Source: CAYWFU01 sp964457585 (GTDB taxonomy: Bacteria; JACRDZ01). Taken from it: DNA of 23,270 bases. This document shows, piece by piece, positions 16,581 to 23,270 of this stretch (the first letter of the stretch is position 1; every line of letters starts with the position of its first letter). The notes under the pieces were generated by a model, which saw only the letters and a program-made list of their open reading frames with translations, searched no databases and was not told where the DNA came from. The stretch covers positions 1-23,270 of the forward strand of contig CAYWFU010000043.1 in the NCBI GenBank assembly GCA_964457585.1, given 5' to 3'. The translations under genes were made by a program, and so were the position numbers.

Positions 16581-16889
16581 ATGCAATATATATCTATTTT
16601 TGATGCTAAAAAGAGTACTACTCAGGAAGAAATTATTAGAGAAAGGCAGGAGTGGTTAAGAAAAGGAAAGGACAGGGTTTTTCATAAAAAATGCAAAACT
16701 ATTAATCGATATGAAGTATTAGGGATTTTTCCGCTGAAAATTTTTTTTATTATAGAAACAAATGACCCAAGTGCATTAAATTTGCTTTCACATCATTTTG
16801 GTGATGGCTGGAATTCAGTAACTTATCCTATTGCTCATCGTGAGATATTTGATGCATTAGAAGAAGATTGTACTATTATATGCGGATAG
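16581..16889 (+). CDS. Small DUF3303-like protein downstream of acs
   Basis: The 102-residue soluble protein has an N-terminal charged helix (EEIIRERQEWLRKGKDRVF) and then alternating beta and alpha segments (YEVLGIFPLKIFFIIETNDP, SALNLLSHHFGDGWNSVTYPIAHREIFDALEED). The ETNDPSAL...W...V.PI segment resembles the ferredoxin-like DUF3303 or stress-responsive A/B-barrel type domain, but this is by eye only. The start is well supported by GGAGG (16570-16574), 6 bases before the ATG, and spacing to acs suggests one operon. The stop codon TAG is made by the edge of a palindromic repeat, so the original C-terminus may have been altered by that insertion. Function is unknown. Confidence 0.72.
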   Translation: MQYISIFDAKKSTTQEEIIRERQEWLRKGKDRVFHKKCKTINRYEVLGIFPLKIFFIIETNDPSALNLLSHHFGDGWNSVTYPIAHREIFDALEEDCTIICG

Positions 16890-16918
16890 TAGAGACGCAA
16901 AATTTTGCGTCTCTACTA
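16887..16918. repeat. 28-bp palindromic repeat, copy 5, between convergent genes
   Basis: The core at 16889-16916 is perfect and symmetry extends two bases on each side (32 bp in all). It fills the 31-base gap between the stop codons of two convergent genes and its left edge forms the TAG stop of the plus-strand gene. Being symmetrical, it could act on transcripts from both sides, though there are no long T runs. Confidence 0.93.
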
Positions 16919-16920
16919 CC

Positions 16921-17790
16921 TTATTTAACTTTTATCTCTTCATTAAGCTTAATAATTCTATTAATTTTACCTGTATCTTTTACAACTAAAATTTCATGAG
17001 AATCCATATTATAAATATAATAATTATTTAAAATATCAATAGCTATTGCACCGGGTGAAAATGGTTTATTATAAATTTCGCTGTTCCCTTTTATATAGAA
17101 AAAATTGACGACATATACCCATGATGGCGCTAAAACAACAATTCTGCCTTTTTTATCAAATATTAAAAAATTAATATATGATCCAAGAGCTTCTTTATTA
17201 CAGTTACCTGTTTCCATATCAAAATTTAGCACTTTAACAGTATCTTCTTTGTTGAACCATAGTAATATTTTTTTTCTGTCATAGGCTGCGATTTTTCCGC
17301 GTGCTCCGATATTTTTTTCATTACATTTTGGTTCCTCTAATAATTGAGTTATTATATCTCCTGTTGGTGAATACTCAATAAAACCAACTTCTGGTAAACG
17401 CGCAAAAATTTTATCATTAGTTCCGATTGTTATTCCTGGTAAAGATTTTAAATTAAAATTAATAAACCAGCTATTTTCAATTTCCAAATTTGAATTGATT
17501 TTTAAAATTTCAATTGCTTCCGAATTAAACGCATAAATATTTCCATAGCTATCTGAACTGAAATATTGAATATTTTTTATTGGAATATTTCTATTATCTT
17601 TACTGTTTTTTATAGTTGTAACCAAAGAAATTAGCTTCCCATCGGAATCTATTTTATACAAAATACTATTTGCATGTGAAACAATAAAGATCTCTCTTTT
17701 TTTATCCAGAGCAATAGAAATTCCCATTTGAGCTAATGTAAAGGTTGGAAGAAATATAAACAGAAAGATGAAGATATATAGTTTTTTCAC
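16921..17790 (-). CDS. Secreted beta-propeller-like protein, function unknown
   Basis: The 289-residue protein has a signal peptide (KKLYIFIFLFIFLPTFTLA, likely cut before Gln21). The mature part consists of repeated short strands with a D/N-x-x-(G)-x-I/Y pattern, such as LDKKREIFIV, SDSYGNIYAF, GTNDKIFARL, YDRKKILLWF, FDKKGRIVVL and ILNNYYIYN, which is the look of an NHL-type six-bladed beta-propeller. Such proteins usually bind ligands or partners at the cell surface or in the periplasm; no catalytic motif is visible. The start is GTG, with GGAG 12 bases upstream (plus-strand CTCC at 17803-17806). It lies 27 bases after the acyltransferase gene on the same strand and is probably its operon partner, though the functional link is unclear. 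Confidence 0.75.
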   Translation of the reverse strand: MKKLYIFIFLFIFLPTFTLAQMGISIALDKKREIFIVSHANSILYKIDSDGKLISLVTTIKNSKDNRNIPIKNIQYFSSDSYGNIYAFNSEAIEILKINSNLEIENSWFINFNLKSLPGITIGTNDKIFARLPEVGFIEYSPTGDIITQLLEEPKCNEKNIGARGKIAAYDRKKILLWFNKEDTVKVLNFDMETGNCNKEALGSYINFLIFDKKGRIVVLAPSWVYVVNFFYIKGNSEIYNKPFSPGAIAIDILNNYYIYNMDSHEILVVKDTGKINRIIKLNEEIKVK

Positions 17791-17817
17791 TTTTTAAATT
17801 AACTCCATATTATATTT

Positions 17818-19077
17818 TTATGCTGGAATCACTGTTAAAACTTTTCTTGCTATATCAGGATATTTTGCAATAAATTTAAGTTCATCATCTACCAGTGGTT
17901 TTTGTGTATGTACATTAGCATAACGCACAAGTTCAAGAATTTTTGTTGCTTCTGCATCATCTTTAAATTTTATTTCTAATTTATCATACACATTTCTAAA
18001 TCCTTTAATTCCACTATATTCTCCAGCAGTAATTTTTCTGCCGGTTTCAATAATTTCGACTTCTCCGCGTCCTAATTCTTCATAATCATAAAGTTCATAA
18101 TTTCGTCTATCTTTTAATGCGCCATCAGCGTGAATTCCAGATTCATGCGCAAAAGCATTAGAACCTACTCCCGGTTGATTTATAGGAATAGGTACCCCAA
18201 ATGCATAAGAAGCATATTTTGCAATTTTCCAGGCTTTTGAAAGGTCTATACGTTCATCTAGAAAATATTTATTTTTAAATCCTGCCGCATATTTAATACC
18301 AAGAATAACAGAAACTAAATCCGCATTTCCAGCGCGTTCTCCAATACCATTTATTGTTGTATTGATATAAGCATCCACTCCGGCATCAATGGCAGCTTTA
18401 GCACCAGCTAAAGAACAGCCGACAACCAACCCTAAATCATTATGACAATGAAGTTCTATTGGCAGTTTTACTATATTGGCTAATTCAAAGATTCTATCAT
18501 AAATTGAAAAAGGATCATCATATCCTAATGTATCACAATAACGAATTCTGTCAGCTCCAGCGTCACAAGCGGCTAATGCAAATTCAACTAAAAATTTCAT
18601 ATCAGTTCTGGATGCATCTTCAGCATTAGCTCCAATAGTTTTTATACCTTTTTTTCTTGCTAGTTTAACAGCATTAGTCATAGATTTTATTACAGCTAAT
18701 CTATCCAATTTCCCCATAAATTTGTTTCTAATCATCTGATCTGATGTTGACATTGATAGATTTAAATGTTCAATAGCTGTCATTTCAATAGCTTTTTCCA
18801 CATCCTCAGGAATAGCTCTTATCCATCCTTCAAGAATAATCGGTGTAAGTCCGCCAATTTTAACCAATTCAAGATTAGCATTTAAATAATTAGTTTCATG
18901 ATGAGTAATAGGAAATCCAAATTCACTTTGATGGACGCCCATTTCATTTAAATAAATATTAATCATTGTTTTTTCAAGTTTAGCCAATCCCAATCTTGAT
19001 GTCTGAACACCGTCTCTATTTGTAACATCTATAATATAAATTTTATTCTTTTTAACATTTTTTTTCTTTTCAGTCAC
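17818..19077 (-). CDS. Homocitrate / Re-citrate / isopropylmalate synthase family enzyme
   Basis: A DRE-TIM metallolyase of the LeuA/NifV family, which condenses acetyl-CoA with a 2-oxo acid. The TIM barrel shows all key motifs: DVTNRDGVQT (residues 17-26, Arg21 and Asp22), ELHCHNDLG with metal-binding His210 and His212, NGIGERAGNAD (243-253) and HESGIHADG (311-319). At 419 residues it lacks the long C-terminal leucine-regulatory domain of LeuA, so homocitrate synthase or Re-citrate synthase types fit better; the stretch LEKTMINIYLNEMG...QSEFGFP is what I associate with that group. Substrate specificity cannot be settled by eye, and no leu, nif or lysine genes adjoin it. The start is GTG with a strong AAGGAGGA site (plus-strand complement at 19085-19092). 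Confidence 0.88.
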   Translation of the reverse strand: MTEKKKNVKKNKIYIIDVTNRDGVQTSRLGLAKLEKTMINIYLNEMGVHQSEFGFPITHHETNYLNANLELVKIGGLTPIILEGWIRAIPEDVEKAIEMTAIEHLNLSMSTSDQMIRNKFMGKLDRLAVIKSMTNAVKLARKKGIKTIGANAEDASRTDMKFLVEFALAACDAGADRIRYCDTLGYDDPFSIYDRIFELANIVKLPIELHCHNDLGLVVGCSLAGAKAAIDAGVDAYINTTINGIGERAGNADLVSVILGIKYAAGFKNKYFLDERIDLSKAWKIAKYASYAFGVPIPINQPGVGSNAFAHESGIHADGALKDRRNYELYDYEELGRGEVEIIETGRKITAGEYSGIKGFRNVYDKLEIKFKDDAEATKILELVRYANVHTQKPLVDDELKFIAKYPDIARKVLTVIPA

Positions 19078-19216
19078 GAGAAAATCCTCCTTACTTTGAT
19101 TTTTTTTTCATACAAATTATAAGTAATTTATTTTATCATATTTTTTTTTTATTTCAATTTATTTTTATTAATAATAATGATATTATATAAAAATTCATTT
19201 AAAATAGAAAGATTTT

Positions 19217-21832
19217 ATGAATAAAAAAATATATATGCTTTTTTTCTTTTCAGGTGTTTCTGCATTAATTTTTGAAATTATCTGGACGCGATTACTTTCA
19301 TTAGTCTTCGGTATTACTATTTATGCGGTTACAGTTGTTTTAGCTGTTTATATGAGCGGACTTGCGCTTGGGAGCATATTTTGGGGAAAAATAAATAGTA
19401 AAAATAATAAACCATTATTACTTTATAGTAAATTAGAATTTGGTATTGGGATTTTTGGGTTACTATTTCCAATAATAATGAATTTCATTAAAAAATTTTA
19501 TATTCATTTTTCGTCTTTTTCAATAAACAATACAGGTAATTTTATTTTTTTTCAGATTATTGCTTGTACTTTAATTTTGATTATTCCAACTTTTTTAATG
19601 GGCGGGACATTCCCTGTAATATATAAATATTTTGAAATGAATAAAGAAAGGTCAAATAATACAGCCGGTTTATTATATGCTTTTAATACAATAGGCGCTG
19701 TAATAGGGACTTTTTTAGCCGGATTTGTATTAATTAATAATTCGGGCGTTTTTATTGCAAATTCAATTGCAGGATTTATAAATATTTTTATTGGACTTTA
19801 TGCATGGTATAAACATGATAAAAATGAAACACGGATAATAAATGAATATAAAAATCAAGCGCAAAAATTTAATTTTTGGTTTTTGCTATTTGCAATTTCA
19901 GGTTTTTGCAGTATTGCTTACGAAATTATCTGGACTCGAATATTAGTACTAATTATAAATAGTACGGTTTATGCATTTTCAATCATTTTAATAATTTTTT
20001 TAGCCGGTATAGCAATTGGAAGTGCTGTTGGAACTAAGCTTGTAAATAAATTTAATGAAGCAGAACTTTTTATTGGTTTTAGCGAAATATTTGTAAGTTT
20101 ATATACATTAATAATAATTTTATTCATTCATAAATTTAGTGAAGGATTTTTTGTTTTAAATTATGAATACAATTTTTTTGGCACTTCATGGAAACTTTTT
20201 ACTTTTGCGCAATTCATTTTAATTTTTATAATTCTATTCCCAATCAGTTTTGCTTCAGGAATGATTTTTCCTTCAATAATAAATCTTATTCCCGAGAAAG
20301 ATAGTTTATCTTTAAGTAAAATATATGCATGGAATACATGGGGTTCTGTTGCCGGTTCAATTTTAACAGGATTTATTTTAATACAATTTTTAAGTATTAA
20401 AACAACTATTTTAATGTTAGCGGCAATAAATTTTTTATTGGGAATAATAGCTTTATTGCAATATCAACCAAAAGTTTTCAAGTTGATTTTTTTATCATCA
20501 GCAATTTTTTTATTAGTTTTATTTTTTGCTTTTAAAAAAGATATTACTTTTCGTGAATTAATAACACGAGGTAAAATCGATATAATATATCATCATGAAG
20601 ATGCTGGCGGAATAATTGAAGTATATGAATATCCGGAAACAAAAGAACGTATTTTAGTGACAGATCGTCACCAGAGAGAGGGTGGAACAAATCCGGTATT
20701 TCTTTATAATCAAAAAGAGCAGGGATATCTTTCTTTATTGCTGCATCCATTACCTAAAAAAATTTTAGGTCTGGGACTGGGAACAGGGATAACGTTTTCT
20801 GTTGTAGAAAATTTTGATATTGAAAAAGCAGAAGTTGCGGAAATATCAGAGGGTATTATTCAAGCGTTAAAATATTTCACTCCTTATAATAATTATATTT
20901 ATAAAAGTAAAAAAATAAAAATTTACAAGTCTGATGCCAGAAATTTTTTATTACTTACCCAAGAAAATTATGATATTATTATGTCAGAATTATTTGTCCC
21001 GTATCAGGCAGGAGTTGGTAATCTTTATACTTTTGAGCATTTTACTGAATGTAAGAAAAAACTTAATTCAGGAGGAATGATGTGGCAATGGATACCAATA
21101 GGGCAGATTTCAGGAGAAGACTTAAAAGTTGTAATCAACACTTTTTCTAAAGTTTTTCCTTGTGTTTCATTATGGCTAACACGTCAATCAATTGGTTTAT
21201 TAGGTACACTGGAGCCATTGAAAATTGATTATCAAAAATTGAATGAAAAAATTAATTCTGATCTAATTAAGAATGATCTGAATAAGATTGGAATAAAAGA
21301 TCCTTACAAATTGTTGGCTCTTTTTCAACTAAACGGGCAAAAATTAAAAACAATAATCGATACAAAAATTATTAATTCAGATAATTTTCCTTATATCGAA
21401 TTTAACGCACCAAAATATTTTTATGCATATATGACTGCAAAATTTTTTATAGATAACAACAATAAGTTTTCACCTTTACAGGAGGATATTTTCCCGAATA
21501 TTATAAATATACCCATAGAAAAGAATGAAGAAGTTTCATCAAATCTAAAGAAAGCTGTTGAAGTAAAAAACTGTTTATTAAAAGCACAAATTTATACTTA
21601 TACGGGTGATGAAGAAAATATTAAAAATGAATATATGAAAGTTTTCAAACTCAATACAGAGAATAATGAAGCTGCTGATTATTTGGAAAATTATTATTTA
21701 AAAAAAGGCTGGCAATTATATAAAGAAAATAGAATTAATGAAGCACGTCAGGCTTATAAGGAAGCTCAAGTATATAATCCTAATTCAACAAAAGCTAAAT
21801 ATTATCTCGAAGCTTTATCATATGCGCAATGA
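19217..21832 (+). CDS. Polytopic membrane protein fused to spermidine-synthase-like domain and C-terminal TPR
   Basis: The 871-residue protein has three parts. Residues 1 to about 440 are a polytopic membrane region of about 12 or more helices with an internal duplication: FSGVSALIFEIIWTRLL (11-27) and ISGFCSIAYEIIWTRIL (227-243), each followed by a similar helix and a small-residue-rich helix (SGLALGSIFWGK, AGIAIGSAVGTK). Residues about 455-680 are a spermidine-synthase-like Rossmann methyltransferase fold with the nucleotide loop LGLGLGTG (about 518-525) and an acidic residue after the next strand (VAEIS). Where true spermidine synthases carry a catalytic Asp cluster, this protein reads YDIIMSELFVP, so polyamine synthesis is doubtful. 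Residues about 810-871 form TPR-like helices. This fusion type is widespread but poorly characterised. The Shine-Dalgarno sequence is weak. Confidence 0.85.
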   Translation: MNKKIYMLFFFSGVSALIFEIIWTRLLSLVFGITIYAVTVVLAVYMSGLALGSIFWGKINSKNNKPLLLYSKLEFGIGIFGLLFPIIMNFIKKFYIHFSSFSINNTGNFIFFQIIACTLILIIPTFLMGGTFPVIYKYFEMNKERSNNTAGLLYAFNTIGAVIGTFLAGFVLINNSGVFIANSIAGFINIFIGLYAWYKHDKNETRIINEYKNQAQKFNFWFLLFAISGFCSIAYEIIWTRILVLIINSTVYAFSIILIIFLAGIAIGSAVGTKLVNKFNEAELFIGFSEIFVSLYTLIIILFIHKFSEGFFVLNYEYNFFGTSWKLFTFAQFILIFIILFPISFASGMIFPSIINLIPEKDSLSLSKIYAWNTWGSVAGSILTGFILIQFLSIKTTILMLAAINFLLGIIALLQYQPKVFKLIFLSSAIFLLVLFFAFKKDITFRELITRGKIDIIYHHEDAGGIIEVYEYPETKERILVTDRHQREGGTNPVFLYNQKEQGYLSLLLHPLPKKILGLGLGTGITFSVVENFDIEKAEVAEISEGIIQALKYFTPYNNYIYKSKKIKIYKSDARNFLLLTQENYDIIMSELFVPYQAGVGNLYTFEHFTECKKKLNSGGMMWQWIPIGQISGEDLKVVINTFSKVFPCVSLWLTRQSIGLLGTLEPLKIDYQKLNEKINSDLIKNDLNKIGIKDPYKLLALFQLNGQKLKTIIDTKIINSDNFPYIEFNAPKYFYAYMTAKFFIDNNNKFSPLQEDIFPNIINIPIEKNEEVSSNLKKAVEVKNCLLKAQIYTYTGDEENIKNEYMKVFKLNTENNEAADYLENYYLKKGWQLYKENRINEARQAYKEAQVYNPNSTKAKYYLEALSYAQ

Positions 21833-21837
21833 AGAAA

Positions 21838-21877
21838 CCTATGGCAGAGCCACAGGGTATCTTCTGTCTCTGATAGG
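21838..21877 (+). terminator. Possible terminator hairpin after the membrane fusion gene
   Basis: CCTAT, CAGAG and ACAG on the left pair with CTGT, CTCTG and ATAGG on the right, giving about 14 base pairs with two small bulges and an 8-base loop. The stem begins 5 bases after the stop and is followed by only a weak T-rich stretch (AATATTTTGTTATTT). Confidence 0.4.
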
Positions 21878-21952
21878 AATATTTTGTTATTTATATTTGT
21901 GCCAATATTCTAAATTATAGGAATATTCTATTTTAAATATTTGCATTTTCAT

Positions 21953-22083
21953 GGGGTTGTCCAAAAAGGTGTGAAAAACCTTTTTTTGTCATTCCCGCAA
22001 AAGCGGGAATCTAGTATTTAAGCCATTGTTCAAAAATCTGGATTCCGCATCAAGTGTGTAATGACACCTTTTTGGACAACCCC
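21953..22083. mobile_element. 131-bp MITE-like element with perfect 20-bp terminal inverted repeats
   Basis: The ends are exact inverted repeats: GGGGTTGTCCAAAAAGGT and two more bases at 21953-21972 match the complement of 22064-22083. No coding capacity is present. Inside is a hairpin ATTCCCGC-AAAA-GCGGGAAT (21991-22010) within a GTCATTCCCGC...CTAG arm, and a decayed partner arm (CTGGATTCCGCATCAAG...AATGAC), the layout of a common bacterial ATTCCC/GGGAAT dispersed repeat. I see no clear target-site duplication. It fills most of the gap before pldA and ends 61 bases before the called start of that gene. Confidence 0.85.
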
Positions 22084-22143
22084 TATTCCTAGCATTTCCA
22101 GATAAAGGGGAAAATCATACTTACCTATTTTAGATTTATTCTA

Positions 22144-22956
22144 TTGATTCTTACACTTGTAATGATTTCATCATATGCATCAGCCAGTGATGAAAAAGTA
22201 CAAAAATTTCAACCGTATAAGCTCAACTATTTTATTACAAACGGCCTGCCAGGTAATCCTGAAGCTCAAGTTAAATTCCAGATAAGCACTAAATTCCTTG
22301 TATTTAAAAAGAACTCCTATTTCTTCAAAAATACTATCTACCATTTCTGTTTAGCCTACACTCAAAAATCTTTCTGGGACATTGGTAAGCCATCAGCTCC
22401 ATTTGAAGAAAACAACTACAACCCTGAAGTATTTATTGATTATTGGATACCTGAAAACTGGTTTAAACTGGATCATGTTATATTAAGCGGTGAACATGAG
22501 TCAAATGGTCGTGACGTTTCAGAATCCAGAAGCTGGAATAGACTATATGTTCTTTTTTCTTTTGGAGTTGAAAAAAAAGAGAGCACGGAGAAAACAGTAA
22601 TATTACATCATGAAAAACATTCAGGATACGTGAAACTCTGGCAGGCTTTTGGGTATGAAGATCAAGACAATTATCTCAGGTTAATAAAAAAAGATGAAAA
22701 ATTTTTGGATTATGCAGGAAAAGGGGAAATTGGATTTAGTATAAGAAATCCATGGTTAAGGGATAACCAACTGGATCTTAAAACACGCATATTCAGAGAC
22801 TGGAATAAACCATCTTATGAAATCGGCTACAACCAAAAGATACCTTTTACCAATTTTTTTATTTACATTCAATACTGGGATGGATTTGGAGAAAGTCTGC
22901 TAAATTTCGACAAACGAAGCTCAAAGATAAAAGGGGGAGTATCTTTTATTTACTAA
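22144..22956 (+). CDS. pldA: Outer membrane phospholipase A (OMPLA), start uncertain
   Basis: OMPLA is a calcium-dependent outer-membrane beta-barrel that hydrolyses phospholipids misplaced to the outer leaflet. From the TTG used here, the triad is His118, Ser120 and Asn132, in HESNGR and SRSWNRLY, with the same 2 and 12 residue spacing as His142, Ser144 and Asn156 of E. coli PldA. AYTQKSFW and the C-terminal YWDGFGESLLNFDKRSSKIKGGVSFIY also match, the last residue being aromatic as in porin-like barrels. The start is odd. The frame is open back to 22093, and an upstream reading (LTYFRFILLILTLVMISSYASA) makes a better signal peptide than the short one from TTG at 22144, which has no Shine-Dalgarno sequence. 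AAAGGGG at 22104-22110 would suit ATA at 22117, possibly a mutated ATG. Confidence 0.88.
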   Translation: MILTLVMISSYASASDEKVQKFQPYKLNYFITNGLPGNPEAQVKFQISTKFLVFKKNSYFFKNTIYHFCLAYTQKSFWDIGKPSAPFEENNYNPEVFIDYWIPENWFKLDHVILSGEHESNGRDVSESRSWNRLYVLFSFGVEKKESTEKTVILHHEKHSGYVKLWQAFGYEDQDNYLRLIKKDEKFLDYAGKGEIGFSIRNPWLRDNQLDLKTRIFRDWNKPSYEIGYNQKIPFTNFFIYIQYWDGFGESLLNFDKRSSKIKGGVSFIY

Positions 22957-23103
22957 TTATGTGAGGATAATATAACAAAAATACAAAAATATAAAGACAA
23001 ATATTTTATGTTAAATAATATTTCAAAATTTATAATAGAATTGTATTATAAAAATTCTTTATTCTTTATAAAATTATAAACCAGATACTTCATCACCGGC
23101 TTA

Positions 23104-23270
23104 TCAATCCACTTTGGAATCCACCAGCCCAACCTGTCTTAATTCGCGGTTTGGATCATCCATCAGCAGTTTTGCAAGGATCTCTTCAGCGGAAACTCCC
23201 TGTGCCATCATCTCCAGCCCGCGCGGACCAATGGCATTGACACTAAATATATTATTAAATTGAGCATTGA
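23104..23270 (-). pseudogene. Fragment of a DUF1028 family gene, GC-rich
   Basis: On the minus strand a frame ending at a TGA (23104-23106) reads GPRGLEMMAQGVSAEEILAK, LLMDDPNRELRQVGLVDSK and then stops. This matches the middle of DUF1028 proteins (GP.GL.LL..G.SAEE.L..LL..DP....RQ.GVVD). Family members continue for well over 100 residues past this point, and the part to the right, which should hold the N-terminal domain, turns AT-rich and does not look like the family, so the fragment seems truncated at both sides. I count about 52% GC over 23091-23240, against about 30% around it, which suggests transfer from another genome. The window edge leaves the 5' side unresolved. Confidence 0.65.

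Noticed and set aside
518..16918. CRISPR-like interpretation of the five 28-bp repeats
   Set aside because: The copies are 2.3 to 8.3 kb apart with genes between them, fully palindromic and without regular spacers or cas genes.
21738..21920. 60-codon ORF at the end of the membrane fusion gene
   Set aside because: Out-of-frame shadow of the TPR-coding end that runs on into non-coding DNA.
23019..23131. Minus-strand reading GWWIPKWIDKPVMKYLVY, similar in look to the end of some MMPL-type transporters
   Set aside because: It overlaps the DUF1028 frame by about ten codons in another frame, has a stop just upstream and no start signal, so it is most likely a coincidence.

Overview
The window is an AT-rich (by eye about 30% GC) stretch of bacterial chromosome from a diderm organism. 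The outer membrane is inferred from an outer-membrane phospholipase A (pldA) with an intact catalytic triad, a Tol/Exb/TonB-type energy-transduction module, a predicted lipoprotein and secreted TPR proteins. There is no rRNA, tRNA or CRISPR array, and I cannot place the phylum from the sequence. The low GC, the dense small intergenic repeats and the very long TPR and TonB-like proteins suggest an uncultivated candidate lineage. Several genes start with GTG or TTG.

Layout. Positions 1-235 hold a perfect 109-bp tandem duplication carrying a ribosome-binding site and start codon, followed by a 69-residue membrane protein. purH (663-2228) follows. Next is the most interesting block: a TolQ/ExbB-type proton channel (2280-3032), an overlapping TolR/ExbD partner (3022-3423), a 1178-residue TonB/TolA-like hybrid protein (3797-7333), a 1323-residue periplasmic protein made of about 34 TPRs of the CpoB/YbgF type (7836-11807) and a TPR lipoprotein (11897-12961). 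Read together they look like an enlarged, divergent Tol-like trans-envelope machine: proton-driven motor, energy-transducing stalk, periplasmic scaffold and lipid-anchored scaffold.

The second half is metabolic and less tightly organised. It contains a B12-binding radical SAM protein (minus strand), acetyl-CoA synthetase with a small downstream partner, a minus-strand pair encoding a homocitrate/Re-citrate/isopropylmalate synthase family enzyme and a secreted beta-propeller-like protein, a large membrane protein fused to a spermidine-synthase-like domain and C-terminal TPR, then pldA. The right edge carries a GC-rich fragment of a DUF1028 gene on the minus strand that looks like a decayed import.

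Intergenic DNA is unusually structured. A 28-bp perfect palindrome (GTAGAGACGCAAAA plus its reverse complement) occurs five times, always between genes; one copy is the core of a perfect 60-bp palindrome and one supplies the stop codon of a gene. A 165-bp hairpin-forming element occurs twice (about 95% identical, no indels), flanking the TonB-like gene. A further element with AACCACAGAGA-type inverted ends lies between a consensus promoter and the giant TPR gene, and a 131-bp MITE-like element with perfect 20-bp terminal inverted repeats lies just upstream of pldA, whose start codon is unclear.
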